From: Cunninghamia lanceolata
Lineage: Eukaryota > Streptophyta > Pinopsida > Cupressales > Cupressaceae
NCBI GenBank assembly: GCA_027924645.1
Contig: BSBN01000187.1
Location: 13,968,001 to 14,032,000, forward strand
Direction of reading: 5' to 3'
DNA: 64,000 nt
In this document: positions 1 to 12,087 of the stretch, in pieces
How positions within the stretch are numbered: the stretch's first letter is position 1
How the letters are laid out: every line of letters begins with the position of its first letter
Made by a program: the position numbers and the translations under genes
The notes under the pieces: generated by a model
The model's database searches: none
Told to the model about the DNA's origin: nothing
The model's input: the letters and a program-made list of their open reading frames with translations, nothing else

Positions 1-364
1 TATTTCCTTAGACGAAATGTTTCTAAGTGACACAGTTTTTGAGTAACATCTCGTCAAAGATTGCTGCCTTTTTGCACTTTGGACTCTTCAGGGATATCGT
101 CGGTACAATGTAGCTTGAACTGTTTCGACATGTTTGGGTGAAAAATAGAACAATGCCTAGACTAAACGTACCCATCTGGACATGTTGGAACTATCAATTT
201 GGTCGCATCAAGAGCAGGACACCAAAAATGCATAACATGATGTAAAAATGTGTATATGTGTAAAAATGTAGCAGGAAATAAAAAAGACAAACCTTACAAA
301 TTAATGTACATACTTACAACTCAATGCAACATGACTTTACAAAATCAATGTGAATACTTACAAA
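1..364. other. No feature recognised
   Basis: AT-rich sequence downstream of the C-terminal end of the minus-strand transposase-like relic. I see no convincing coding frame, RNA gene or terminal repeat. If the relic is a mobile element, its 3' terminus should lie here, but no inverted repeat partner is visible on the other side, where the telomere-like array begins. Confidence 0.4.
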
Positions 365-2895
365 TTAGTCCAATGAACCATCCGGGTCTTCTCTACTCTT
401 TATTGTGTCAAGTATTGCTTCATGGTCAGACTCACGCACCTTCCACAAGATTTTGTTCAAAGGTCTACCCTGATACTTTATCAAATGAACATTGGATGCC
501 ACGACAAGGTTCAAGTAATGAAGAATCTTCTGATGCATGTCAAAGTCCTGAAATAGCTAAATATTAACACTCTTATGTGGGTACCTTCTAAGCCATGTTC
601 CAATAATAACCACTGAGCCTGTAGGGTATTCGATGTTTTCTCCATTTGTAATAGGGGCCTCCAATTTCTTTTTGGCCTCAACACAATGACATAAGTAATA
701 ATTTGTTCCCTCTTCATTATCTTCATCTGCAATAATTGCATATACGTGCCCTACATTGATATGTGTAGCAAATTAGATGAAATTAGTCAACATTACAAAA
801 ACACTACAGAGTAAGATGACATTACCTGGTTGAACTAGATGAAATTAGATGCATATACATGCCCTATATTACCTGGTTGAACTGAATCTGATATGTGGTC
901 AAAGTCAACTGATGATTCTATCTGTGTTAGTTCCAGTGCCGTCGGGGGTCAATACATGTCAAGTGGGCTAAGATAACTTAACGTCCATTCGTCAACCCAC
1001 TCCTTTGACTTGCACTCATCCCAGACTTGAATTGTACAGGAAGGACAAAAGCATGACATTTTTCGCATATGGATACTCCATGAACCTGCAATTGAGCTTA
1101 TGAAAGAGTGCATCTCATTTGATCCTGTCAGTGTACAATAGTCCTCATATGGTGCAATGTTAGTATCATCTATCAACCAAAAAAATCTATGAACTGAAGA
1201 CTTACCTTCATTACCTGGACCCATGGAAGCATTACACCACTTGACAATTGATTTTGCATCTGTCAACTTTGCATTGTCTTTATACTTTAACTCTTCTCGT
1301 GCTATGGCTCTTTTGATACATGCTCCTGCACCATCATGCTCCCCCTTTCCATGCCCGGCCTCACAAAAGTTCCACATATGTTGAATACTTGTAAAATTAT
1401 GCCTCCTACTCAGCCAATAGAAATTCTGCGAGTTCTTGAATTGTGACACATAGTTATCCGACCATATGATATGTTGACTGAACAATATGCCCCTTCTAGC
1501 CCAATCATTGTAGAACACCTGAAAGCAACCTTGCACGAACTTCGTAGAATGTGTGCGATCATCACTAATATAGAAATTATACTCCCTTATGATCTTTTTG
1601 TCATCCTCTATACTATCATTCGCTTGAATGAATGCGATGTGCACAAATATAGAAACTTGTGTGGAGTTGTAATATTGTGATTGCACCTCACGCTGTGGCC
1701 GTAGACTATAGTTCTCTACAAAGTTGACGACTGAAACAATGCTATCAACTGAAAATGTGTCCCTACATAACCTGAATTGCAAGTCCAACCATCGAGCTCT
1801 ATGGGCATGTCTTGCATACTCATACACTATGCTGTCACGAAATATAGGCATAAACTGATACACTAGAATCTTTTCAATAACTAATTCACACCTCTTTGCT
1901 TCTTTACCATCTTTTGTATTATATGCCACTATTTTATACTTGCCAAACTCTACTAGTTCATTTCCAACCGCATGTGTTCTTTCCATATGTTCACATATTG
2001 GCAAATGTTGCAAGCCACCGCAACAATGACATGTGCCATCCAAGCATAATTTCTTGTAGAATATTTGACCTTCCTCTCTTTCACATAAAATTCTTGATAT
2101 GAAGTCTCTTGAAGATGTTGGTGGGGCACATATGGCATAACCCTGCAATTCATTGTTAGTATGCATATCTAAACATATAGACCTATAAGCATCAAAACGG
2201 TTAGAAAATTCAATATGTAATCTACAACAACAAGTAGTGCATGTGTGATTTATCTTGACATAGAAAGGTTTTAACATCTCAAAATATCTTTGACAAATTT
2301 TAATTTGAGGATAGTTCTCTAGAAATTTACCATAAAACTGTGTTTGAGTCTCATCTAAAAAATACTTTGGATGTGGCTCATGGTTCTAACTACCGATTCT
2401 CCTTCTTATCACATCCCTTTGATTTGGAGATACCCTTGTGTAATTCTTCCAAAAGTCTTCAATTAGTGATGTCAATGCTTCAACAATTCGTTTATATTTT
2501 TGTGGTAGTCTCCCCGAGAACGCCCATAATTCATTGGCATTAGTGTCCTCAATTCTTTGGCATCTTCCAACGGCTCTTGATAAAGTTTTCCTATTAATTC
2601 TCAATTCTTGACTCATCTTTCTAATGAAATGAGCTTTCCTTGTTTGACTACTTACTATAGTCGATGTAATCACACGCCGTGTTGCATTACTATCTTTTGT
2701 GTGTGAGGTGTTACCCACACTCTCATACGCACTCATTAGATTCTTGACAATAGAATTTTCACTTGAAGCCTTTGATGTTCTCAACCCAAGAATCTTCATG
2801 ATAGACCTATACTTTATACTTTGCATCATTTCAATGAATAGTTGACATCTTGCAGTCTCATTTAACTTTTCAAAGAACAATCTCCAAACCTTCAC
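365..2895 (-). pseudogene. DDE-transposase-like gene relic, copy A
   Basis: The minus strand holds one reading frame from 2895 to 949, broken only by TAG at 2388-2386. The frame ends at TGA 951-949, runs on to a short intron (about 825-751), then resumes to a natural-looking TAA at 367-365, with one more TAG at 559-557. Blocks in order are: a helical N-terminal region (SNATRR, then ELWAFSGRLPQKY); a Cys/His cluster (CTTCCC, then CHCCGGLQHLPICEH); VVNFVENYSL; YNFYISDDRTHS; IIWSDNYVSQFKN; and HGKGEHDGAGACIKR. The C-terminal exon has GHVYAI, TGSVVIIGTWLRR and SREDPDG. A second copy at 41443-44865 shares all of these. The spaced acidic blocks suggest a DDE/RNase H-fold nuclease, but the first presumptive Asp is Asn here (codon 1725-1723). 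The function is inferred; the family resemblance is from memory of unnamed metazoan transposase-like proteins. There is no ATG at the N-terminus, which runs into the telomere-like array. Confidence 0.7.
751..825 (-). other. Probable intron in copy A
   Basis: On the minus strand, CAACCAG|GTAATG at 825 and ATGTAG|GGCACG at 751 give a 75-bp intron. Splicing it joins QPG to HVYAI in frame, matching GHVCVI of copy B. A local duplication (ACCTGGTTGAACT repeated near 824 and 871) makes the exact donor uncertain; the alternative donor lies about 45 bp upstream. Copy B has an AG acceptor at the homologous position (TTTGTAG|GACATG). Confidence 0.5.
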
Positions 2896-5800
2896 TCTAA
2901 TCCATCAACCCTAAACCCTCAACACTATACCTCAAAACCCTAATCCGTCAACCCTCAACCCTAAACCTTATTCCTAAACCCTAATCCCTCAACCCTCAAC
3001 CCTAATCCATCATCCCTCAACTCTAATCCCTCATCTCTAAACCCTAAATGCTATCCCTATTCCTAAACCCTCAATAGACTCGATACTATACCTTAAACCC
3101 TAATCCCTTATCCCTAAACCCTCCACAATCTACTTTAACCCTAATCCATCAATCCTAAACCCTTGACCCTTGAACCTCAACCATCAACCCTCAACATCAA
3201 ACCCTAATCCCTCAACCCTTAACTCTGATCCCTCGACCCTCAACCCTGTCCCTGAACCCTAAAGCCTTAACCCTCAACGTCAAATCCTAATCCCTCGACC
3301 CTTCACTCTAATCCCTCAACCCTAAACCCTATCCCTAATCCCTCAACACTATACCTTAAACCCTAATCCCTCAACCCTCAACCCTAAACCTTATCCCTAA
3401 ACCCTAATCCCTCAACCCTCAACCCTAATCCATCATCCCTCAACTCTAATCCCTCATCCCTAAACCCATATTCCTAAACCCTCAACAGACTCGATACTAT
3501 ACCTTAAACCCTAATCCCTTACCCCTAAACCCTCTAACCCTATCCGTAATCCTTATACCCTCCACACTCTACTTTAACCCTAATCCCTCGACCCTCAACC
3601 CTATCCCTAAACTCGTGACCCTCGAACCTCAATCCTCAACCCTCAACGTCAAACCCTAATCCCTCAACCCTTAACTATGATCCCTCGACCATCAACCCTA
3701 TCCCTAAACCTTAAACCCTAAAGCCTCAACCCTCAACCCTCAACGTCAAATCCTAATCCCTCGACCCTTCACTCTAATCCCTCAACCCTAAACCCTATCC
3801 CTAAACCCTCAACAATATACCTTAAACCCTAATCCCTCAACCCTCAACCCTAAACCTTATCCCTAAACCCTAATCCCTCAACCCTCAACCCTAATCCATC
3901 ATCCCTCAACTCTAATCCCTCATCCCTAAACCCTAAATACTATCCCTATTCCTAAACGCTCAACAGACTCGATACTATACCTTAAACCCTAATCCCTTAT
4001 CCCTAAACCCTCCAACCCTCTCCCTAATCCTTATACCCTCCACACTCTACTTTAACCCTAATCCCTCGACCCTCAACCCTATCCCTAAACCCTTGACCCT
4101 CGAACCTCAACCCTCAACCCTCAATGTTAAACCCTAATCGCTCAACCCTTAACTCTAATCCCTCGACCCTCAACCCTTAACTCTAATCCCTCGAACCTCA
4201 ACCCTATCCCTAAACCCTAAACATTAAAACCTCCACCCTCAACGTCAAATCCTAATCCCTCAACCCTTCACTCTAATCCCTTGACCCTAAACCCTATCCC
4301 TAAACCCTCAACACTATACCTTAAACCCTAATCCCTCAACCCTCAACCCTAAACCTTATCCCTAAACCCTAATCCATCAACCCTCAACCCTAATCCGTCA
4401 TCCCTCAACTCTAATCCCTCATCCCTAAACCCTAAATGCTATATCTATTCCTAAGCCCTCAACAGACTCGATACTATACCATAAACCCTAATCCCTTATC
4501 CCTAAACCCTCTAACCCTATCCCTAATCCTTATACCCTCCACACTCTAATTTAACCCTAATCCCTCAACCCTCAATCCTATCCCTAAACCCTTGACCCTC
4601 AAACCTCAACCCTCAACCCTCAACGTCAAACCCTAATCCCTCAACCCTTAACTCTGATCCCTTGAACCTCAACCATATCCCTAAACCCTAAACCCTAAAG
4701 CCTCAACCCTCAACATCAAATCCTAATCCCTCAACCCTTCACTCTAATCCCTCAACCCTAAACCCTATCCTTAAACCCTCAACACTATACCTTAAACCCT
4801 AATCCCTCAACCCTCAACCCTAAACCTTATTCGTAAACCCTAATCGCTCAACCCTCAGCCCTAATCTGTCATCCCTCAACTCTAATCCCTCATCCCTAAA
4901 CCCTAAATGCTATCCCTATTCCTAAACCCTCAACAAACTCGATACTATACCTTAAATCCTAATCCCTTATCCCTAAACCCTCCAACCCTATCCCTAATCC
5001 TTATACCCTCCACACTCTACTTTAACCCTAATCCCTCGACCGTCAACCCTATCCCTAAACCCTTGACCCTCGAACCTCAAACCTCAACCCTCAATGTGAA
5101 ACCCTAATCCCTCAACCCTATCCCTAAACCCTAAAGCCTCAACCCTCAACGTCAAATCCTAATCCCTCAACCCTTCACTCTAATCCCTTAACCCTAAACC
5201 CTATCCCTAAACCTTCAACACTATACCTTATCCCTAAACCCTAATCCCTCAACCCTCAACCCTAATCTGTCATCCCTCAACTCTAATCCCTCATCCCTAA
5301 ACCCTAAACGCTATCCCTATTCCTAGACCCTCAACGGGCTCGATACTATACCTTAAACCCTAATCCTGTATCCCTAAACCCTCCAACCCTATCTGTAATC
5401 CTTATACCCTCGACATTCTACTTTAACCCTAATCCCTCGACCCTCAACCCTATCTCGAAACCCTTAACCCTCGAACCTCAATGTACTCAACCCTAATCCC
5501 TCAACCCTTAACTTTGATCCCTCGACCCTTAACCCTTAAAACTTGAACCCTAAAACCTATCCCTACACGCTCGACACTCAACACTATATCTTAAACCCTA
5601 ATCCCTTAACCCTCATCCCTAAAGCCTCAACCCTAAATCCTTAAACCTTCAACCCTAAACCCTACCCCTAATCCCTTTACCTTTAACCCTATCCCTCAAC
5701 CTCAACCCTTAACCCTCAACTCTCAACATTAAACCCTAATTCATCAACCGTAAACCCTAATCCCTCAAACCTAAACACTATCCCTAAACCATCAACCCTC

Positions 5801-6690
5801 AACACTATACCTTAAACCCTAATCCTTATCCCTCAAACCTTAACTGTTAAAACTTAAACCCTATCCCTACACCCTCAACACTTGACACTATATCTTAAGC
5901 CTTAAACCCTCATCCCTAAAGCCTCAACCCTCAATCCTTAAACCTTCAACCCTAAACCCTATCCCTAATCCCTCTACCCTCAACACTCTAACCCTGACCT
6001 TGACATTAAACACTAATCCGTCAACCCTAAAGCCTAATCTATCAACCCTAAACCCTATCCCTAAATCCTCAACCCTCAACACTATACCTTAAACCCCAAT
6101 CCATCAACCCTAAAACCTAATCCCTCAACCCTCAACCCTAAACACTATCAATAAACCCTCAACCCTCGACACTATACCTTAAACCCTAATCCCTCAACCC
6201 TCAACCCTAATCCCTCATCCCTAAACCCTAAACGCTATCCCTATTCCTAAACCCTCAACCCTCGACACTATACCTTAAACCCTAATCCCTTATCCTTAAA
6301 CCCTAAACCCTATCCCTCAACCCTTAACCCTTAAAAATTAAACCCTAAAACCTATCCATAAACCCTCAATGCTCAACACTATATTTTAAACCCCAATCCC
6401 TTAACCCTTAGCCCTAAAGCCTCAACCCTCAATCGTTAAACCTTCAACCCTAAACCCTATCCCTAATCCCTCTACCCTCAACACTCTAATTTAACCCTAA
6501 TCCCTTGACCATCAACCCTATCCGTAAACCCTCAACCCTCAACCCTCAACTCTCAACATTAATCCCTAATCTGTCAACCCTAAACCCTAATCTGTCAACC
6601 CTAAACCCTCAACCCTCAACACTATACCTTAAACCACAATCCCTCAACCCTAAACCCTAATTCCTCAACCCTAAACCCTAAACCCTATCC
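2896..6690. repeat. Degenerate interstitial telomere-like array
   Basis: About 3.8 kb made almost entirely of variants of the plant telomere unit on the plus strand: CCCTAAA, CCCTCAA, CCCTAAT, CCTTAAA. It is not a true telomere end, because unrelated sequence flanks it on both sides and perfect CCCTAAA runs are short. A higher-order pattern is superimposed: the phrase CTCGATACTATACC recurs at about 3081, 3492, 3970, 4469, 4940 and 5341, giving units of roughly 400-500 bp. After about 5500 this marker is lost and the variants become more irregular. Long open frames across the block are artefacts of the short repeat. Confidence 0.9.
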
Positions 6691-7505
6691 TAAACCCAAC
6701 AAAACTGCTTTGCCTCATGTTAGGTTGTTAAACCCATCATTTTTGACACTCTTCTCCTAAAGATATTTGAGTTGCAAGAATATGTCAGGAAAATGGCTAT
6801 GAACTTTTTTAATGTTAGTAATGTTATATGGCATGTTTTTTTGGCCCATCTGGGGTTCATTATGCCAATAGGTGTACACACTATGAGAAAAGCTTTACGT
6901 ATGGTACATCCATAATGAGTAATTAACAGTTGAAATCAGAAGGATGATCATTATGAGAAAAGATTTGATTGGGGTACATCTATGTTTCTTGCTGTCCACC
7001 CCACACTTAGGGGAGGTATATTGTTATGAAACATGAAAATAATCTCCCATTGTTTACTGGCTCTATCCACAAGAACTACTAAACTATACCTTAAACCCTA
7101 ATCCCTCAACCCTAAACTTTCAACCCTAAACCCTATCCCTAATCCCTCTACCCTCAACACTCTACCGTAACCCTAATCCCTCAACCCTAAACCCTATCCC
7201 TAAACCCTAGAATATGTTTGAAAAATGGCTATGAACTTTTTTAATGTTAGTAATATTATATGGCATGTTTTTCTGGCCCATCTGGGGTTCATTATGCCAA
7301 TAGGTGTACACACTATGAGAAAAGCTTTGCATATGGTACATCCATAGTGAGTAATTAACAGTTGAAATCAGAAGGATGATCATTCTGAGAAAAGATTTGC
7401 ATTGGGGTACATCTATGTTTCTTGCTGTCTACCCCACACTTAGGGGAGGTATATTGTTATGAAATAGGCAAATAATCTCCCATTGTTTACTGGCTCTATT
7501 CACAA
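6691..7505. repeat. Tandem 432-bp spacer plus telomere-like unit
   Basis: Two copies of a non-telomeric block, about 6780-7080 and 7211-7505, are offset by 432 bp and joined by telomere-like sequence (7081-7210). Both contain AATGGCTATGAAC, CCATCTGGGGTTCATTATG and a purine stretch ACACTTAGGGGAGGTATA followed by TTGTTATGAAA. The purine tract followed by TTGTTATG resembles a polypurine tract next to an LTR, so the block may be a decayed retroelement end amplified together with the array. That origin is inference. Confidence 0.65.
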
Positions 7506-7775
7506 GAACTACTAAACTATACCTTAAACCCTAATCCCTCAACCCTAAACTTTCAACCCTAAACCCTATCCCTAATCCCTCTACCCTCAACACTCTATCT
7601 TAACCCTAATCCCTCAACCCTTAACCCTAAACGCTATCCCTAAAGCCTCAACCCTAACCCCTAATCCCTTAAGGTCCTAAACTCTAATCCCTTATCCCTA
7701 AACTCTAAATCCTATCCCTAAACACTCAACCCTCAACCTTAAACCTTAATCACTCAATCCTTATCTACCCCTTTC
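7506..7775. repeat. Terminal stretch of telomere-like repeats
   Basis: Further CCCTAAA/CCCTCAA variants follow the second 432-bp block and fade into a pyrimidine-rich stretch (CCTTTCCTCCCC) by about 7780. It is clearly part of the same array as 2896-6690. Confidence 0.75.
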
Positions 7776-7825
7776 CTCCCCTATCTGGCTCACTCCCATC
7801 TCTACCCTCCTCTGCCCTCGACACT

Positions 7826-7870
7826 ATACATACATACATATAGGTATACATAGATACATACATAGATACA

Positions 7871-7902
<32 letters not shown>

Positions 7903-7934
7903 GGCATACATAGATACATACATACATATAGGCA

Positions 7935-7966
<32 letters not shown>

Positions 7967-7998
7967 GGCATATAGGCATACATACATACATACATACA
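7826..7998. repeat. (CATA)n microsatellite
   Basis: Tetranucleotide CATA/TACA run of about 170 bp with interspersed TAGG and TAGA variants. Both strands give long open frames of alternating Met, Tyr, Val and Cys, which are repeat artefacts. Confidence 0.95.
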
Positions 7999-8050
7999 TG
8001 ATTAATAGCCTTGAACATAAAAAAATTTAAGGGGAACATAATGCAAGCGA

Positions 8051-8163
8051 GTTATAACGCACTCGCGTTATTTCAAACATGACAAACAACACAAACTTTT
8101 GTGGAAAAGGAAAAATGCAAAGCAAAACATAACGTGAGGGCATTATAACGTGCTCATGTTATG
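8051..8163. repeat. Pair of related hairpin-forming motifs
   Basis: A 20-bp motif occurs twice: TTATAACGCACTCGCGTTAT near 8052-8071 and TTATAACGTGCTCATGTTAT near 8143-8162. The first has perfect 7-bp arms ATAACGC/GCGTTAT (8054-8060 and 8065-8071). The second copy sits in a wider inverted repeat, CATAACGTGAG (8128-8138) with CTCATGTTATG (8153-8163). No function is known. Confidence 0.5.
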
Positions 8164-10860
8164 TTTTTCTTTGGGAATCCCAAGCCTTGGGCTTGGGATT
8201 TGCTTTGGATTTCCAACCCAAAGGCTTGGAGTGCCTTTTGAACAGCCATAGACATGTTTTTCCATATTCTTCAAGATTTCACATAATTTCGTTCGTCCTA
8301 ACCCTCAGATTTGCACGTGTTTCAAGGTCAAACAAATCGAACACCTGGGTAATGTTAAGCTTTCTCTTAGCTATTTGACGATGTGATTTTTTTCACATTT
8401 TAACAATGTTAAGCCTTTCATCTTTAATTTTTTTGTTTGTGTGTCCGTTTTTGGGCAAAAACCACTGTTTGTTCTTTTTTTTATTGTAAATTAACTATTC
8501 ATTGAAATTTCAAAAAAATTACATATTTAGAAACTAGACTCCATTCTACATATATTAAAAAAAGAAAAAAATAATTTTCAATTAATTTTCAAAATTTATA
8601 GGGGTAGCACGGCCAAAATTCTATTTTTTAGGATGTGTCCACTTTGAAAATTAGTAAAAAATCAAATATTCATAAAAAAATTATCAAAAAAATCGAGCAT
8701 GAACTACATGCTATTACCTAATTTCTCACTAAAGTGATTTTAAAAATACCAAAAAAAAGTTGACCTTTTGAGGGAGCCACAAAACATGCTATGTTATGTT
8801 TTTTTGACAGAAACAACACCAATTTCTGTGGCTCCCTCTTTTGAATCCCTTAATCTATGCCATTTTTTAAAAAATAGTAGTTTAGAAAGTAGACTCGGAG
8901 CACTACAAACATTTTTTTGGTTGCATCTCCAAATTTTGAGTGTAACTATGCTCAATTTCTCATCCAAGGCCAGTATTTCTTGATTTCAGAAAAAAAGTGG
9001 CCACTTAAGACCCCTTTTTGGCCCCCCATCTTCTTGCACTTACACCACTATGAATTATCTTTGAATATAATGTAATTTTCAAGGTTGAAAAATATTCAGC
9101 AAAAATATGCATTTAATTTTATGTGATTATGCAAATGTTGAAAATAAAAATAAAAATTCTTTCATGTTTACCATGTTCATTTACTTTCTTACTAAATTTT
9201 TGTGTAATTCTAAGTATTAATGTGAGATGGCATGTTACACGGATCATATTATATTTCTGGGAAACCAAGTCTTTTGTTACAAAGATTGACTTTGATTTTG
9301 TTTGCTCACAAAATTTACATTTAGCATCAGGCTTTCTAATTCTCCTAATACATTTTGAAATGGTGGGCTCATATCTTCTAGGTTTAGATGTTTTGTCAGT
9401 TCTTTAGAACTATTGATCAAAGATAGTTGAAATACTTGGACACATCTTGCAACATTTGAACCTTGTTAATTTGACATGTTCAAAATGGTGTGTCATTGCT
9501 TTCTTTATATGATCTAGCAATTGGTGAGGCTGGAATATTCGAGCCATGGATATTTTAGGTGAAATGGCTCCGCACAGAAACATTTTACAACTTATATAAA
9601 TGTTTTTAGTTTTGACAATTTTATAACATTGTGCAATTGGTCAAAGAAAATGAATCAACAGGTGTCATGGGCCCCAACTCCTTGCCAATAGGATGAACAA
9701 GTAAAGTAGATGGTAGGTCCCGGTGCCACATGGTAGCATTGCATAACATTTGAAGCTAGTAGGTTTGACAACTTCAAAATGTTGCACCATTGGTTAGGTT
9801 TAATGGCTCATCAATTGGCGGGCCCCATTCCCCTCAATAGGATGTACAATAATCTAAGCTATTGATCATTTTCAAAATGATCTGATGACTCATACAACAC
9901 ATTAATATTATCAATTTGATAACTTTATAGCATTGCGCTATTGGGTGAACAAAGCTAAGTCAGTATAGTGGTGGGCCAAATAATGTAGAATAATGCATAA
10001 TGTCTTAGCAACACTTGGCATCTTGGTGCTCCTTGAAGTGATTATTAGATTTGACACATTTTCCTATTGCACCATTAGTCAAGAAAAAGAGAAGTGTATC
10101 TTAGTTAGCATTCTTCAGAACTGATGGATTTTGAGAATGATCTCCATCATCCATCTACCTAGTGCCCTAGTTTACTAGGTCTTCTATACTAGCTTCCAAA
10201 ACAACCAAGTGCTTTGTATTTCAAGATTTACGCATAGATTTTCTACCATCACTAGTAGTCCCAAAGCATGAACGAATTCATTGCAGATATAGAATGGAGG
10301 AAAATTCAAAAAAGGGAGAGGAATTTTGCAATGGACCTAGGCCTTTTAGGGAATTTCCTAGAATTATTTGAATTTTGTGCTATTGACCTCTTTTGTAATC
10401 TATTAATGGTTCACCAATGAAGGGAAAAATGACATTCTATACCTAACTTGACTTTCCAATACCTGTCTCAGTATCTTTTTGTCTTTTACCTTTGTTCATT
10501 GCTTAATGAATGGTGATCTCTTATTGCATGCTGATCATGCACTTGGGTGCCCTTTATAATTAGTACTGAATCATCATAACTCATATATATGTTGAACATT
10601 ATGTGAATTACTAAAGCTAGTGAAAAACCTCAAAATTTGGTGCATCACATTAATATAGTTTTGCTTTGGTAGTTCTTCTCTTTTCTCCTATTTTATTTAA
10701 CATTTATTCTAGGTCCTATGAAGATTTCGATTCAGAATTCTAGAGGAAATTTCACAATTAGACTCATACATGTGAAATCTCCAATGTTGGTATGGATTTT
10801 GTCAAATAAATAGAATTCAAATATCAATAGTTTTGGTAGGCCTGGGGGGGCCTAAGCTTG
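8164..10860. other. AT-rich non-coding stretch with a dispersed motif
   Basis: No credible coding region. A motif close to TTACATATTTAGAAACTAG followed by ACTCC occurs at about 8519-8556. A related form, TTTAGAAAGTAGACTCGGAG, occurs near 8880. Reverse-complement and degraded versions occur near 40245-40300 and 40775-40815, so parts of this stretch and of 40130-40880 belong to one repeat family. Short frames such as 8187-8378 or 9123-9407 have no recognisable content. Confidence 0.5.
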
Positions 10861-10910
10861 ATCTTCTTAGGTAGTTTATTTCAGTAATAGGATTATGAAA
10901 TTATGATTAT

Positions 10911-12087
10911 ATGAATGAAAGACCTATTATAATATCACTATTAGAATTTGACCCAAGTCTATTAGTTTACCCATTAGTAATCAATCCTAATAGAAGAATA
11001 GTATATCCAAACTTACCACCACCACCTCTTCAAATGGCTGGTTTAGGAGTTCCTAGAAATTTTGTTAATTGGAATAGTGGAAGCCCTTTGAACCCCACAG
11101 TTCCTCCTACTACATGGGACCCTATTCCAGCTAATGCCGTTAACACTCTCTTGAAATACATGGGTGAGGATTTCAAAATTCTTTTCAAACATCTCCAAGA
11201 TGTGGCTAACATATGTACAATACACCATGTTATAGAGCAAAGCGTCGCCTTGAGATTGCTCATGGATTCATTTAAAGGAAAAGCACTTGATTGGTATCGA
11301 TCCCTTCCATCCAATTCAATTGCCTCATGGAACAAGCTTAGAAATGCATTTTTTAAGAGATTCAAGTAGAAAGGAGATAGGTCTTCATTGTTGTAGCATT
11401 TGATAATAGTCAAACAGGTACCTTAGGAGGTAGTCACTAATTTTAATACTCAATTCCATAAGACTTGGCAAGGAATCTTTGCTATGTAACATGACCACTA
11501 GCTAGTATGGCATTTGTTTTTTACCTTAAGGACTTTAATCTAGATATTGTTGTTATGATTCAATTATTAGGAGGGAAAAGACTCCTAGCAACATATGATC
11601 TGGCAATCAAAGTAGAGAATAGCTTAATAGATGTTTCCAAAATTGTCCATCCCAATAAAAGAAGATATGACAAAAATGGATTCTCATGTATCAAACATGC
11701 ACCAAGCTTCTCCTTCTATGTACATTTATCCTTCTTCTCAAATTCTAGTAACTAGGCTTCCAACTCCTCAGATAGTGATCAGAATGGATGATATGAAAAC
11801 TCTTATGAAGCTTTTCAAATGAGATCATCAATTTGAAAAAGAAATAAACTTTGTATCTGAGGCTTGCATACTAGAATTTTATAGGACCAAGTTCTCAGTA
11901 TCAATCAAGTAGACATCAAAACCCATAAGGTTCTAAATCCTCTCAATAGTAAGCATCACATCAAATTATGCCAATACCATCTCTAGTGTAGAAGATTATG
12001 TACAATATAATATGGAACCCAATCCTAGGATAAAATAAGATTATGGATGATACAAATGCGTGGTGTTTTACTTGTAATGATGCTCAT
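10911..12087 (+). pseudogene. Ty3/Gypsy gag relic (interrupted)
   Basis: The frame 10911-11369 encodes 152 residues with the conserved gag core KALDWYRSLPSNSIASWNKL, then FFKRF. It closely resembles AREWYRGLPDRSVSSWEDFK of the Gypsy element at 49156. Beyond 11369 the similarity continues through stops and frameshifts (VTNFNTQFHKTWQG; LLATYDLAIKVENSLID). It reaches a Cys/His knuckle-like end, AWCFTCNDAH (about 12055-12087), comparable to PWCIICQMPH of the later element. The gag is cut after ...NDAH by the LTR element at 12088, and the frame appears to resume at 14649 (TCMQFHMWLTN). No protease or polymerase follows, so it is a 5' fragment. In the living element gag forms the particle that packages the RNA. 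Confidence 0.7.

Noticed and set aside
4907..5107. 66-residue Pro/Asn/Leu-rich frame
   Set aside because: It is a translation of the telomere-like repeat; periodicity explains the lack of stops.
2896..6690. A true chromosome end
   Set aside because: Unique and transposon sequence flanks both sides, and units are too degenerate for active telomeric DNA.
2890..7775. CRISPR array
   Set aside because: The short repeats are contiguous telomere-like units without unique spacers, in eukaryotic sequence.
7765..8039. Three overlapping minus-strand frames rich in Met-Tyr-Val-Cys
   Set aside because: They translate the CATA microsatellite in three frames and have no other content.
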